A DNA stretch of 64,000 nucleotides from Bacteroidota bacterium (GTDB lineage Bacteria; Bacteroidota; Bacteroidia; Chitinophagales; Saprospiraceae). The translations under genes were made by a program, and so were the position numbers. This document shows positions 17,264 to 27,155 of the stretch, piece after piece (positions within the stretch are counted from its first letter, which is position 1; each line of letters begins with the position of its first letter). The notes beneath the pieces were generated by a model. That model saw only the letters and a list, made by a program, of their open reading frames with translations. It had not been told where the DNA came from and made no database searches. The stretch spans positions 48,908 through 112,907 of the forward strand of contig CAUJDW010000100.1 in NCBI GenBank assembly GCA_963169455.1. Direction: 5' to 3'.

Positions 17264-17848
17264 ATGAGCGAAAAGGAAAAGAAGGAAAATACTCAGGAAG
17301 AAACACAAGCTGCTGAGGAAGTAGCCGTCGGCCAGGATGAAGCTCCGGAAAACCAGGTAACGGCAGGGCAGGAAACAGAAGAAAACCTGGGGCTGGAAGC
17401 CGAATATCAGAAAATGAAAACAGAATATGGCGAGCTGAAAGACAAATACCTGCGCCTCTTCGCCGAGTTCGACAACTTCAAGAAGCGGACTATCCGCGAA
17501 AAAATGGAGATGATGAAAACGGCGGCGCAGGACACGATGACAGCTCTGCTGCCGGTCCTTGACGATTTTGACAGGGCCAGAAAGGCAGCAACCGACAGTG
17601 ATAAGGTGAAATTATTCGAGGAAGGCATCGGGCTCGTCTATCAGAAGCTGAACAGCGTCCTCAAGCAAAGAGGGCTGGAACCCATGGAAACCGATGGAGA
17701 ACTTTTCGACCCCGAATTGCACGAGGCTTTCACCGAAATTCCCGCCCCCTCCGAGGATTTGAAGGGACGGATCGTCGACACCATAGAAAAAGGCTACAAA
17801 CTCAACGATAAAATCATCCGGCACGCCAAAGTAGTGGTCGGAAAGTAA
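17264..17848 (+). CDS. grpE: Nucleotide exchange factor GrpE
   Basis: The 194-residue product has an acidic, low-complexity N-terminus, a long dimerising helix (about 45-95, YRLFAEFDNFKKR-type segment), and the GrpE head domain (ALLPVLDDFDRA, then FDPELHEAF and KGYKLNDKIIRHAKVVV). It releases ADP from DnaK and so sets the pace of the chaperone cycle with DnaJ, encoded 59 bp downstream. The reading frame is open upstream through the thioredoxin gene region in another phase; ATG 17264 is the sensible start. dnaK is not in the window. Confidence 0.96.
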   Translation: MSEKEKKENTQEETQAAEEVAVGQDEAPENQVTAGQETEENLGLEAEYQKMKTEYGELKDKYLRLFAEFDNFKKRTIREKMEMMKTAAQDTMTALLPVLDDFDRARKAATDSDKVKLFEEGIGLVYQKLNSVLKQRGLEPMETDGELFDPELHEAFTEIPAPSEDLKGRIVDTIEKGYKLNDKIIRHAKVVVGK

Positions 17849-17907
17849 GATAATGGTTAGCTGTCAGGCCCGCGCAGGCCCGGCAGCACAGACCGCAAGG
17901 CAACTCT

Positions 17908-19059
17908 ATGGCTAAAAGAGATTATTACGAAATACTGGGCGTGCCCAGGGATGCGGACCAGGGAGCGATCAAAAAGGCTTACCGCAAGCTGGCCCTGCAA
18001 TACCACCCCGACAGAAACCCGGGCGACAAGGAAGCGGAGGACAAGTTCAAGGAGGCGGCCGAAGCTTACGAGGTGTTGAGCGACGAAGACAAAAAAGCCC
18101 GCTACGACCGATACGGGCATGCAGGGGTCGGCCAGGGCGGCGGCGGCTTCAGCGGTGGAATGACCATGGATGACATCTTCCAGCAGTTTGGCGACATCTT
18201 CGGCGAGTCGGGCAGCCCCTTCGAATCCTTCTTCGGCGGAGCACGGGCGCGCACCCGCGCCCATGGACAGCGCGGCGGCAACGTGCGCATCAAGGTCGCC
18301 CTGACCCTGGAAGAGATCGCCACCGGCGTCACCAAACGCATCAAAGTTAAAAAACAGGTCACCTGCGACAGCTGCGGCGGCAGCGGCGCCAAAGACAGCC
18401 GTTCTGTCCAGTCCTGCCCCACCTGCCGGGGCGCCGGTTACGTGCGCCAGGTGAAAAACACCTTCCTCGGCCAGATGCAGACCACCGTGACCTGCCCGAC
18501 CTGCAACGGCTCCGGCCAGCAGGTCATCGCCAATTGCGCCAAATGCAAGGGGCAGGGAAGCGTGGCCGGCGAAGAGGTCATCGATATCGAGATCCCCGCC
18601 GGCGTAGAAGAAAACATGCAGCTCTCGATGCGGGGAAAAGGCCACGCCGGCACGCAGGGCGGCCCTCCGGGCGACCTGCTGATCAATATCGAGGAAAGGC
18701 CCCACGAGTTCCTGCAACGCGACGGCATGAACCTCATCCACGAGCTGTACCTCAACTTCGCCGACGCCGCGCTCGGCATCTCCACGGAAGTGCCGACCAT
18801 CGACGGCCGGGTGAAGATCAAGGTGCCCCCCGGCACCCAGTCGGGAAAGATTTTCCGCCTCCAGGGCAAGGGGCTGCCTTCAGTACAGGCCTACGGCGTG
18901 GGCGACCAACTGATCCACATCAACGTATGGACGCCGAAAAAACTGAACGATGAAGAACGGGAACTCCTGGAAAAACTCCGGGAAATGCCCAATTTCCAGC
19001 CCCAGCCGGGCAAGTCGGAAAGAACCTTTTTCGAAAGAATGAAAGACTACTTCAAGTAG
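17908..19059 (+). CDS. dnaJ: Chaperone protein DnaJ
   Basis: The 383-residue product is a full type I DnaJ. It has a J domain with the HPD motif ([12 protein letters not shown], about residue 32-43) and a Gly/Phe-rich linker ([19 protein letters not shown]). Four zinc-finger repeats follow ([32 protein letters not shown]), then two beta-barrel substrate-binding domains and a C-terminal dimerisation end. It delivers unfolded proteins to DnaK and triggers ATP hydrolysis. It follows grpE by 59 bp and is very likely in its operon. Confidence 0.97.
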   Translation: MAKRDYYEILGVPRDADQGAIKKAYRKLALQYHPDRNPGDKEAEDKFKEAAEAYEVLSDEDKKARYDRYGHAGVGQGGGGFSGGMTMDDIFQQFGDIFGESGSPFESFFGGARARTRAHGQRGGNVRIKVALTLEEIATGVTKRIKVKKQVTCDSCGGSGAKDSRSVQSCPTCRGAGYVRQVKNTFLGQMQTTVTCPTCNGSGQQVIANCAKCKGQGSVAGEEVIDIEIPAGVEENMQLSMRGKGHAGTQGGPPGDLLINIEERPHEFLQRDGMNLIHELYLNFADAALGISTEVPTIDGRVKIKVPPGTQSGKIFRLQGKGLPSVQAYGVGDQLIHINVWTPKKLNDEERELLEKLREMPNFQPQPGKSERTFFERMKDYFK

Positions 19060-19097
19060 CCGTCCTGATCTGCCATCCGGCCGGCCAAGCTCTGCCT

Positions 19098-19586
19098 ATG
19101 AAATTTCCAGTTTCTCTGCTCCTCGGCGCCTCCGCCCTGCTCGCTTCCTGCGGCCCTGCTTTCCAGTTTGATGAATCCCGCGAATTGGAGGAGGAACAGT
19201 GGGCCTACGCCGATACCCTCGGTTTTTCATTCTCCATAGAAGACACAACCGCCATTTACAACCTCTATATCGAACTGGAACACAGCACCGCTTACGCCTA
19301 TCAGAACCTCTATACCCAGGTGTACACCCGCTTCCCGGGCGGCGAGCGAATCCGGGAACTGCTGTCTCTGGAACTGACAGACAAGGGCGGGCTCTGGCTG
19401 GGAGACTGTGGAAAGGGCTATTGCACCCTGCGCATTCCCATTCAGGAAGGTGCTTATTTTAACAAAGCTGGAAATTACACCATCACCCTGCAACAGTACA
19501 TGCGCGTTGACCCCGTGGCGGGCGTGCGCAGCCTCCGCTTTATGCTGGAAGATACCGGCAAACGCAGAACGGAGGAAAAATCATAA
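19098..19586 (+). CDS. gldH: Gliding motility lipoprotein GldH
   Basis: The 162-residue product has a lipobox (ALLASC, cysteine at about residue 18) and the GldH pattern: W..ADTLGFSF.IEDT..YNLYIELEHS, YAYQNLYTQV and LLSLELTDKGG-WLGDCGKG. GldH is an outer-membrane-associated lipoprotein needed for gliding in Flavobacterium and is linked to the type IX secretion apparatus. This agrees with two T9SS cargo genes in this window. It starts 38 bp after dnaJ and may share its transcript. A hairpin element lies downstream. Confidence 0.85.
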   Translation: MKFPVSLLLGASALLASCGPAFQFDESRELEEEQWAYADTLGFSFSIEDTTAIYNLYIELEHSTAYAYQNLYTQVYTRFPGGERIRELLSLELTDKGGLWLGDCGKGYCTLRIPIQEGAYFNKAGNYTITLQQYMRVDPVAGVRSLRFMLEDTGKRRTEEKS

Positions 19587-19720
19587 GCCTGTCGCCCCCT
19601 TCTCCTCAAAAGGATTTTCTCTGAAGGCAATCTCCACAATGGCCTTCTTTCCCCGTTTTTTTATATCTTGGGAAAAGCCGAAATTTTATCATTGTCGCGG
19701 GCCACAGGCCAGCGTTCCTC

Positions 19721-19884
19721 CTAAGGGCCCGGAGAAGAATAACTTCCCAATTTGATACGGCTCTTTTTTCGCCATGCTGCGTTGCTCGTCGGTCAGGTAG
19801 CTCCGGCTATCTTCCCTCCTCGCGCCTTGCCTGGCGAAAAAATAGCTCGCCTGAAATAAGGAACTTATTTTTCTCCGGCCCCTA
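19721..19884. repeat. 165-bp hairpin element, copy 1
   Basis: The ends are imperfect inverted repeats (GGGCCCGGAGAAGAATAACTTCC against its near complement at 19860-19882), so the whole 164 bp folds on itself. The central about 87 bp, read on the minus strand, aligns at roughly three-quarters identity with copy 2 at 44276-44440, including CAACGCAG and GGCAAGGCG motifs. The outer stems of the two copies do not match each other. The gap 19587-19909 holds no gene other than this element. Confidence 0.85.
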
Positions 19885-19909
19885 AACAAAACAGGATAAA
19901 TTCGATGAT

Positions 19910-21976
19910 ATGCTGAATTTGTTGTTCCAGCAAACAGTTGGGATGCCTGTGACCGATCCGGTTGTCGTATTTGCCATCGTGTTGTTCGTCATTTTTCTGG
20001 CCCCCATACTGTTCCAGCGCATCAGAATGCCCGGAATAATCGGGATGATCCTGGCAGGCGCGGCGCTCGGCCCGCATGGGTTTTACGTATTGGAACGCAG
20101 CGCGGCCATCGAGTTGTTCGGAACGGTCGGGCTGCTGTACATCATGTTTCAGGCAGGCCTGGAGATCGACCTGAACGAGTTCAGGAAAAACCGGGACAAG
20201 GGGTTGGCTTTCGGGGTTTTGTCCTTTGCCATTCCCCAGATATTCGGCACATTGGGCGCATTGTACCTGCTGGGGCTGAACTGGCCATCGGCTATTTTGC
20301 TGGCCAGCATGTTTGCTTCCCACACCCTGGTGGCTTACTCCATCATCAGCGGGATGGACCTGGTGAAAAACGAAGCAGTCACCATCACCCTTGGAGGCAC
20401 CCTGGTGGTCAACATTCTGGCTCTGCTGGTGCTGGCCATAGTGGTCAGTTCGACCCGGGGCGAGCTGACGCCGTCTTTCTGGTACAACCTGCTGGCTTCA
20501 CTGGCTGTTTTTGTTTACCTGGTCATCTGGATAGGCCCCAGGGTAGTGCGCTGGTTCTTCCGGAATATAGAAACCGACGGAGCGCGGCAGTATATTTTCG
20601 TGCTTTCTTTCGTATTCGCCGCATCCTTCGGTGCGAGAATCGCGGGGGTAGAGCCCATCATCGGCGCATTTCTGGCAGGCATCGCCATCAACCGCCTGGT
20701 GCCGCAGACTTCCCCGCTGATGAACCGGATCAATTTTGTGGGAAGCGCCTTGTTCATCCCCTTTTTCCTCATCAACGTGGGCATGCTGGCCGACTTCGCC
20801 ATTTTGTTTAACGGGCCGGCCGCCCTGATAGCAGTCGGTCTGATCGTATCGCTGTCGCTCATACTCAAATGGCTGCCGGCATATCTGACCGCCAGGATCT
20901 TCCGCTACCGCCCCGAGGAGAGGCGGGTCATCTTCGGGCTCAGCGTCGCTCAGGCGGCTTCCACCCTGGCAGCCGCCCTGGTGGGCTACAAACTGGGGCT
21001 GGTCAACGATAACGTGCTCAACGGAATAATCATCATGATCCTGGTTACCTGCGTCGTGAGCGCTCTGGTCGTGGAATCCGCCGGCCGGAAACTCGTCGTC
21101 CTGGAAGCAACCCGGCGCCCGGAAGCGCCGAAAGAGCAGCAACGGATCCTGGTGCCGGTGGCCAATCCCGGCAATATCATGCCGCTGATAGACCTGGCGG
21201 TGATGATCACGCCCCCGAAATCCGAACAGCCGGTGTACCCGCTTGCAGTAATCAATGATGACGAAGAAGCGCAGGCCCGCATCCTCGCGCTGCAGAAAGA
21301 ACTGGAAAAAGCCGTGCAGCATGCCGCAGCTTCCGATACCACGCTGACGCCCATTACCCGCATCGACCTGCACGTCGGCGGCGGCATCGTGCGGGCCATC
21401 AAGGAGCTGATGATCACCAAGGTGATCGTCGGCTGGCACGGAGCCTACAACCCCAAGGACTTCCTCTTCGGCACCGTCCTGGATTACCTGCTGGCCAACT
21501 GCGACAGGGAAATACTGGTTACGCGCCTGCTCATTCCACTCAACACCGTGGAAAAGATCTTCGTGATCGTCCCCCAGAACGCCGAGCTGGAAAAAGGGTT
21601 TTCCCGCTGGATCGCGACCCTGCGGATTCTGGCCAGCCAGACCACCGGCAAGCTGTTCTTTGCCGGGCCGGAGCCCACCATCGGGAGGGTGGTGGAGTTC
21701 GCAAAAAAGGAAAAACCCGTCGTTGGCGTCGAAAGCCGGGTTTTTGACGACTGGGACGACATCCTCGTCCTCAGCCGCGAAGTCACGGCCTCTACCTTGT
21801 TCATCACCATTCAGGCGCGGGAAAAGACCGTTTCCCATCATCCATGGATGAACAGGATCCCCCGTTATCTGTCAAAACATTTCAGGGACATCAGCTTTTT
21901 GCTGATCTACCCGGAGCAAAATATCTATAACCCGCAGGATGGCGGGCCAATGGAAACTCCTTCTACCTTCAAATAG
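19910..21976 (+). CDS. CPA2-type cation:proton antiporter with cytoplasmic C-terminal domain
   Basis: The 688-residue product has about 12 transmembrane helices over residues 15-390 with the CPA2 (KefB/NapA-like) landmarks: MPGIIGMILAGAALGPHG, LLYIMFQAGLEIDLNEF, GVEPIIGAFLAGIAINRLVP and PFFLINVGM. Residues 400-688 form a cytoplasmic region resembling universal-stress-like tandem folds (RILVPVANPGNIMPLIDLAV, VIVGWHG), which in related proteins binds nucleotides and gates transport. It exchanges Na+ or K+ for protons. It lies 6 bp upstream of a paralogue of the same architecture, so the two are surely co-transcribed. Confidence 0.92.
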   Translation: MLNLLFQQTVGMPVTDPVVVFAIVLFVIFLAPILFQRIRMPGIIGMILAGAALGPHGFYVLERSAAIELFGTVGLLYIMFQAGLEIDLNEFRKNRDKGLAFGVLSFAIPQIFGTLGALYLLGLNWPSAILLASMFASHTLVAYSIISGMDLVKNEAVTITLGGTLVVNILALLVLAIVVSSTRGELTPSFWYNLLASLAVFVYLVIWIGPRVVRWFFRNIETDGARQYIFVLSFVFAASFGARIAGVEPIIGAFLAGIAINRLVPQTSPLMNRINFVGSALFIPFFLINVGMLADFAILFNGPAALIAVGLIVSLSLILKWLPAYLTARIFRYRPEERRVIFGLSVAQAASTLAAALVGYKLGLVNDNVLNGIIIMILVTCVVSALVVESAGRKLVVLEATRRPEAPKEQQRILVPVANPGNIMPLIDLAVMITPPKSEQPVYPLAVINDDEEAQARILALQKELEKAVQHAAASDTTLTPITRIDLHVGGGIVRAIKELMITKVIVGWHGAYNPKDFLFGTVLDYLLANCDREILVTRLLIPLNTVEKIFVIVPQNAELEKGFSRWIATLRILASQTTGKLFFAGPEPTIGRVVEFAKKEKPVVGVESRVFDDWDDILVLSREVTASTLFITIQAREKTVSHHPWMNRIPRYLSKHFRDISFLLIYPEQNIYNPQDGGPMETPSTFK

Positions 21977-21982
21977 AATTTT

Positions 21983-24007
21983 ATGGCTGACTTTTTCGGG
22001 CACCTGCTTCACGAGTTCGACCTGCCCCTGCAGAATCCCGTGCTGATCTTTTCACTGATCCTGTTCATCATTCTGCTTTCTCCCATTCTGCTGAGGAGGG
22101 TCAATATCCCCGGCATCATCGGGCTGATCATTTCCGGCGTCATTGTTGGGCCCAACGGGCTGAACATCCTCGAACAGAACTCCGCCGTTGACCTGTTTTC
22201 CACCATCGGCCTGCTCTACATCATGTTCATTGCAGGCCTTGACCTGGACCTCAACGAGTTCCAGGCCAACAAAAACAAAAGCCTCCTGTTCGGGCTCTTC
22301 ACTTTTGCCATTCCTTTGGCCGTCGGCTACCCCGTTTGCTACTACCTGCTCGGCTACGATTTCAACGCCAGCTTCTTGACCGCCAGCATGTTCGCCACCC
22401 ACACCCTGGTGGCCTACCCCATAGTCAGCAAGCTGGGCGTGTCCAAAAACCAGGCAGTTGCCATCACCGTGGGCGGCACCATCCTCACCGACACGGCGGT
22501 GCTGCTCATTCTGGCTGTGATCATGGGGAACAGCCAGGGGAGCCTGAATCAGCAGTTCTGGATCAGAATGGGCATTTCGCTGGCCATTTTTTCCGCCATC
22601 ATGTTCCTGCTCGTCCCCAGGGTGGCCCGCTGGTTTTTTCAGAAACTGGAAGGAGAAAAACATTCGCACTACATCTTCGTCCTGTCGGTCGTGTTTTTCG
22701 CCGCCTTTCTGGCGGAAGTGGCCGGGGTCGAACCCATCATCGGGGCATTTGTCTCGGGGCTCGCCCTCAACCGGCTCATCCCCCATTCCTCCGCCCTGAT
22801 GAACCGGATCGAATTCATCGGAAATTCCCTTTTCATTCCCTTTTTCCTCATCAGTGTAGGCATGCTGGTCGATGTGAAGGTCATCCTGAAGGGCCCTACG
22901 GCCCTGATCGTGGCCGGCACGCTTTCTGTAGTAGCCCTGGCCGGCAAATGGCTCGCCGCCTGGTTTACCCAGATATCCTTTAAGTATCTGCCCGTGCAGC
23001 GCCAGCTGATCTTCGGGCTGAGCAGCGCCCATGCCGCCGCCACGCTCGCCGTTATCCTGGTGGGGTACCAGGCAGGCATCCTCGATGAGAACATCCTGAA
23101 CGGCACCATCATACTGATCCTGATCACCTGCATCGTTGCTTCCCTGGCCACGGAAAAAGCGGCAAAAAAAATACTGGTGCTTTCAGATGATGAAAGCCCG
23201 GAAAGCGAAACCGGGGCACAACTCCCCGCCGAACAAATCCTGTTGCCCATAGGGAATATTGCCAACATCGAAAAGCTGCTCGAGTTTTCCATCCTCATCA
23301 AGGATAAAAAATCGGCCAACCCCGTTTCCATCCTGTCCGTTGTGTCGAACAATGAAGAGGCCGAACTGAACATCCTGAAAGCCCGGAAAAAACTGGAAGG
23401 TTCTGTGAGGCAGGCATCCGCTTCCGAAACCAAAACCAGCGTGATCGCTACGATCGACTACAATATTGCAAGCGGCATCACCCGCACCTCGCGGGAGATC
23501 ATGGCCAACATCATCATCCTGGGTTGGCCCCAACGGCCCGGTGTCATCGAAAAACTGCTGGGGGAAAAACTGGAGATCATCCTGAGCAACACCGATAAAA
23601 TGCTGTTCATCTGCCACTTCGCCAAACCCCTGCTGGCGCACAAGCGGATACTGATCGCTGCGCCGCCCCTGTCGGAGCACGAAACGGGCTTCCCGCTATG
23701 GGTTTTGAAAATGGCCGCCCTGGCTCAGGAACTGAGCGCCCCCATCCAGTTTTTCTGCAACAAAAACACGGAGGAGGCTATCCGGAAAAAGCGGAAAAAG
23801 CAAAAAAGCAATTCTTCCGCCACCTTCCACTACTTCGAGGACTGGCAGGATTTCCTCATCCTGTCCAGAGACATCAGGCGGGATGACCTGATGGTGCTGG
23901 TTTCCGCCAGGAAGGGCTCCGTTTCTTCCATGAACCTGCTGGAGAACCTTCCGTCCAAAATGGAGCGGTACTTTCCGGACAACAATAAAATTGTCATTTA
24001 TCCCTGA
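21983..24007 (+). CDS. CPA2-type cation:proton antiporter, second paralogue
   Basis: The 674-residue product shares the order and motifs of the gene just upstream: IPGIIGLIISGVIVGPNG, LLYIMFIAGLDLDLNEFQ, GVEPIIGAFVSGLALNRLIP and PFFLISVGMLVD. It has the same C-terminal universal-stress-like region (QILLPIGNIANIEKLLEFSI, IIILGWPQ). The two proteins are clearly diverged paralogues from a tandem duplication. They might form a heteromer or differ in ion preference; nothing in the sequence decides this. A GC-rich hairpin with a T-run follows the stop codon. Confidence 0.92.
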   Translation: MADFFGHLLHEFDLPLQNPVLIFSLILFIILLSPILLRRVNIPGIIGLIISGVIVGPNGLNILEQNSAVDLFSTIGLLYIMFIAGLDLDLNEFQANKNKSLLFGLFTFAIPLAVGYPVCYYLLGYDFNASFLTASMFATHTLVAYPIVSKLGVSKNQAVAITVGGTILTDTAVLLILAVIMGNSQGSLNQQFWIRMGISLAIFSAIMFLLVPRVARWFFQKLEGEKHSHYIFVLSVVFFAAFLAEVAGVEPIIGAFVSGLALNRLIPHSSALMNRIEFIGNSLFIPFFLISVGMLVDVKVILKGPTALIVAGTLSVVALAGKWLAAWFTQISFKYLPVQRQLIFGLSSAHAAATLAVILVGYQAGILDENILNGTIILILITCIVASLATEKAAKKILVLSDDESPESETGAQLPAEQILLPIGNIANIEKLLEFSILIKDKKSANPVSILSVVSNNEEAELNILKARKKLEGSVRQASASETKTSVIATIDYNIASGITRTSREIMANIIILGWPQRPGVIEKLLGEKLEIILSNTDKMLFICHFAKPLLAHKRILIAAPPLSEHETGFPLWVLKMAALAQELSAPIQFFCNKNTEEAIRKKRKKQKSNSSATFHYFEDWQDFLILSRDIRRDDLMVLVSARKGSVSSMNLLENLPSKMERYFPDNNKIVIYP

Positions 24008-24010
24008 TGG

Positions 24011-24037
24011 GGCGGCATGCCGGGGGCGCCGCCTTTT
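24011..24037 (+). terminator. Rho-independent terminator after the antiporter pair
   Basis: GGCGGC (24011-24016) pairs with GCCGCC (24028-24033) and is followed by TTTT, four bases after the antiporter stop codon. Confidence 0.6.
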
Positions 24038-24078
24038 CTCCGCTTTGACGGTTTCAGGCCAAATTCTGTGGAGCCTCC

Positions 24079-24110
24079 TTTGTTAACTCCCGTCCGCCGC
24101 CTTAATTTTA
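24079..24110 (+). promoter_or_regulatory. Promoter for the heptaheme cytochrome gene
   Basis: TTTG (24079-24082), a 20-bp gap and TAATTTTA (24103-24110) match the Bacteroidota promoter pattern except for the last base. The gene starts at 24144. Confidence 0.55.
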
Positions 24111-24143
24111 CCGCCGGTGCATACAACGGAACAACCCACTGCC

Positions 24144-26051
24144 ATGAGGTACTTCATCTACCTGATGCTCGCCATCAGCGCCCTGGCGCTCCTCTTCTGC
24201 AGCCGCAACCTGCCCGGCGCAGGCGGGGACGGGCAGTACCTCAACCTCGCCCCGGAAGTTCAGTACGTGGGCATGAACACCTGCAAGACCTGCCACGCCA
24301 ACGTGCACGCCACCTTCATCCATACCGGCATGGGGCGTTCTTTCGACAGGGCCACCCCTCAGAAAAGCGCCGCTACTTTCGGCGGCCACGCCCTGGTGTA
24401 CGATACGGCCTCCAACCTCTACTACAAACCCTTTTTCCGCGACAGCGCCATGTACGTCCTGGAATTCCGCCTGGAAAACGGCGATACCGTGCACCGGCGC
24501 CTGGAGCGCATCGCCTACATCGTCGGCTCCGGGCAGCACACCAATTCCCATATCGTCGATTTCAACGGCTACATCTACCAGGCGCCCGTCACCTACTACA
24601 CCCAGGACGGCCGCTGGGATATGGCGCCCGGTTTCCGCGGCGACAATATCCGCTTCGATCGCCTGCTCACTACCGAATGCATCACCTGCCACAACAACCT
24701 GCCCGGTTTCGTGGAGGGCTCACTCAACAAATACAGCAGCATGCCCGGCGGCATCGAGTGCGAACGCTGCCACGGCCCGGGCGAAGTACACGTGCGCGAG
24801 AAGCTGAAAGGCCATATCGTGGACACTTCCCAATTCATCGATTACACCATCGTCAACCCCCGCAACCTGTCCCGCGACCTGCAGATGGACCTGTGCCAGC
24901 GCTGCCACCTGCAGGGCGTGGCCGTGCTCCGGGAGGGCAAAAGCTTCTTCGACTTCAGGCCCGGCATGAAGCTCAGCGAGGTGTTCAACGTCTTCCTGCC
25001 CCGCTACACCAACTCCCACGAACGCTTCATCATGGCTTCCCAGGCCGACCGCCTGCGGCTCAGCCCCTGTTACCTGCAGTCGGAAATGACCTGCATCACC
25101 TGCCACAACCCCCACCAAAGCGTGGAATCCACCAGCCGGGATAAATACAACAACGCCTGCATTTCCTGCCACGGCGGCCGGCGCGAACAGGCCTGCTCCG
25201 CACCCATGGCAGCCCGGCAGGCCGAAGGGGACGACTGCTCGGGCTGCCACATGCCGCGCTCGGGAAGCATCGACATCCCGCACGTCAACATCACCGACCA
25301 CAATATCAGCCGATTCAATATCAAGGGAAAAGCTTTGGAAGAAGACAAGGGGGAAGCCCGATTCCTGGGGCTGCAGATACTCACCAAAGAAAAGGCCACG
25401 CCGCTGGAAATGGCGGAAGGCTATATTGCGCTGTTCGAAAAATACGTCTCCTCACCCATTATGCTGGATTCCGCCAAATGGCATCTGGACCGCGCCCAAC
25501 TCCCCACCGCGGAGAAGCTGAACACCCTCGTCCACTACCACTTTGCCCGCGAAGACTACCCCGCCATCTCCCAACTGGCCGACGGGCAACAGCCTGGCCG
25601 GCTGAAAGACGGCTGGACGGCCTACCGCATGGGGGAGGCTTTCTACAAACTCGGCGGCTTTCCTCGCGCCCTGGCCTTCTACCAGCGCGCCGCCGCGTTG
25701 ATGCCCTATAACCTGGAGTTCCGGGAAAAGCTCGGCGCAGCCTACATCCAGATGCAGCAACTGCCGGAGGCCGTTCAGGCCCTGGAATGGGCCTTGAAAG
25801 AGAACCCCAAACGCCCCGTCGCCCTCACCAACCTGGGCTTCGCCTACGCCCTGCAGGGGCAGTTCCCCCGGGCGGAAGCGCTCTACGACAAAGCCATCGC
25901 CCTGGACCCCGACTACGAACAGGCCCTGCTCAACAAAGCGGCCCTGCGCCTGGCTCAACAAGACCTGGCCGCGGCCCGCAAGCTCATCCGCCGCGTGCTG
26001 GCCATCAACCCGGAGAATGAACAGGCCCGGGCGGTGTGGCAGCGGCTGTAG
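24144..26051 (+). CDS. Multiheme (7 x CxxCH) cytochrome c with C-terminal TPR domain
   Basis: The 635-residue product starts with a hydrophobic export signal (YLMLAISALALLFC). The first half has seven heme c motifs: CKTCH, CITCH, CERCH, CQRCH, CITCH, CISCH and CSGCH. The pattern resembles the cytochrome c554/NrfA-like multiheme families. From about residue 430 the protein is built of tetratricopeptide repeats (LVHYHFAREDYPAI, AFYQRAAALMPYNLEFREKL, ALEWALKENPKRPVALTNLG). Hemes imply extracytoplasmic electron transfer, and the TPR half implies binding to partners. The redox partner is unknown. An ATG at 24117 would add nine polar residues before the signal, so 24144 is preferred. No cytochrome maturation genes are seen here. 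Confidence 0.87.
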   Translation: MRYFIYLMLAISALALLFCSRNLPGAGGDGQYLNLAPEVQYVGMNTCKTCHANVHATFIHTGMGRSFDRATPQKSAATFGGHALVYDTASNLYYKPFFRDSAMYVLEFRLENGDTVHRRLERIAYIVGSGQHTNSHIVDFNGYIYQAPVTYYTQDGRWDMAPGFRGDNIRFDRLLTTECITCHNNLPGFVEGSLNKYSSMPGGIECERCHGPGEVHVREKLKGHIVDTSQFIDYTIVNPRNLSRDLQMDLCQRCHLQGVAVLREGKSFFDFRPGMKLSEVFNVFLPRYTNSHERFIMASQADRLRLSPCYLQSEMTCITCHNPHQSVESTSRDKYNNACISCHGGRREQACSAPMAARQAEGDDCSGCHMPRSGSIDIPHVNITDHNISRFNIKGKALEEDKGEARFLGLQILTKEKATPLEMAEGYIALFEKYVSSPIMLDSAKWHLDRAQLPTAEKLNTLVHYHFAREDYPAISQLADGQQPGRLKDGWTAYRMGEAFYKLGGFPRALAFYQRAAALMPYNLEFREKLGAAYIQMQQLPEAVQALEWALKENPKRPVALTNLGFAYALQGQFPRAEALYDKAIALDPDYEQALLNKAALRLAQQDLAAARKLIRRVLAINPENEQARAVWQRL

Positions 26052-26123
26052 GAAGGGCAGGCAGCCAGGTGGCGCCTGATAAACGGATAGCGAATAACAA
26101 AAAACAACAAATAACCGAAAACC

Positions 26124-27155
26124 ATGCTCCGCCACGCCTACCGCCTTACCGCCGGCAGCCTCGCCAGGCTGAAACTGGAAACCGAGGAGTTGCCTGCTCC
26201 CGGCCCGGGAGAAGCCACCGTCGAAGTGAAGGCCATCGGCCTGAACTTTGCCGACATTTTCGCAATATGGGGCCTGTACAGCGCCACGCCAAAGGGAAGT
26301 TTCGTGCCCGGCCTGGAATACGCCGGCATTGTTTGCAAAGTGGGAGAGGGCGTCACCCACCTGAAGGAAGGCGACAGGGTGATGGGCGTTACCCGCTTCG
26401 GCGCCTATGCGTCCCACCTCAACATCGATGCCCGCTACCTCGTCCCCCTGCCCGAAGGCTGGAGCTTCGCCGAAGGGGCCAGTTATCTCGTCCAGGTGCT
26501 GACCGCCTATTACGGGCTGAAAGAGCTGGGCAACATCCGGGAAGGGCAGGCGGTGCTCATCCACAGCGCCGCCGGAGGGGTGGGGCTATGGGCCAACCGC
26601 ATCGCCAAACAGTTCAATGCCTACACCATCGGCACGGTGGGCAATACGAACAAGCTGGAACGGCTCAGGCAGGAGGGCTATGATCAGGGCATCGTCCGCA
26701 GTAAAAACTTCAAAGCGGATTTGATAAATGCCCTGGGCGGCCGCGAGCTGAACATCATCATGGAGTGCATCGGCGGGAAAATCCTCAGGCAGGGGTATGA
26801 ACTGCTGGCCCCGCAGGGGCGAATGGTGGTGTATGGTTCGGCCCGTTATGGCTCGGTGGGCAACAGGCCTGACTACCTGAGGCTGATCTACCTTTTCCTT
26901 ACCCGCCCCAGGATCGACCCTCAGAAAATGCCTGAGAACAATAAAGGGGTGCTCGGCTTCAACCTCATCTGGCTCTACCACCGGGTGGAACTGATGCACC
27001 AGTTGCTGGGGGAACTTGCTGCTTTGAACCTTGGCAGGCCCCATGTCGGGCATGTCTTTCGGTTCGGTCAGCTGAAGGAGGCGATCCTGCTTTTCCAGAG
27101 TGGGAAAACGACGGGGAAGGTGGTGGTTGAGTTGGAAGTAGGCAGTGGGCCGTAA
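26124..27155 (+). CDS. Zinc-less MDR-family quinone oxidoreductase-like protein
   Basis: The 343-residue product has the medium-chain dehydrogenase/reductase layout: a GroES-like N-terminal domain (GLNFADIFAIWGLYS, VPGLEYAGIV, EGDRVMGVTRFGAYA) and a Rossmann domain (GQAVLIHSAAGGVGLWANRI). No structural or catalytic zinc cysteines are seen, which puts it with quinone reductase/VAT-1-like members using NADPH. The substrate is unknown. It lies 72 bp after the cytochrome gene in the same direction. The 27156-27503 gap after it has only a TATATTTG -7-like box at 27423-27430 and no gene. Confidence 0.88.
   Translation: MLRHAYRLTAGSLARLKLETEELPAPGPGEATVEVKAIGLNFADIFAIWGLYSATPKGSFVPGLEYAGIVCKVGEGVTHLKEGDRVMGVTRFGAYASHLNIDARYLVPLPEGWSFAEGASYLVQVLTAYYGLKELGNIREGQAVLIHSAAGGVGLWANRIAKQFNAYTIGTVGNTNKLERLRQEGYDQGIVRSKNFKADLINALGGRELNIIMECIGGKILRQGYELLAPQGRMVVYGSARYGSVGNRPDYLRLIYLFLTRPRIDPQKMPENNKGVLGFNLIWLYHRVELMHQLLGELAALNLGRPHVGHVFRFGQLKEAILLFQSGKTTGKVVVELEVGSGP

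Noticed and set aside
20498..21841. Minus-strand open frame of 447 codons opposite the first antiporter
   Set aside because: Shadow of the antiporter; Asp/His/Gln-rich sequence with no domain.
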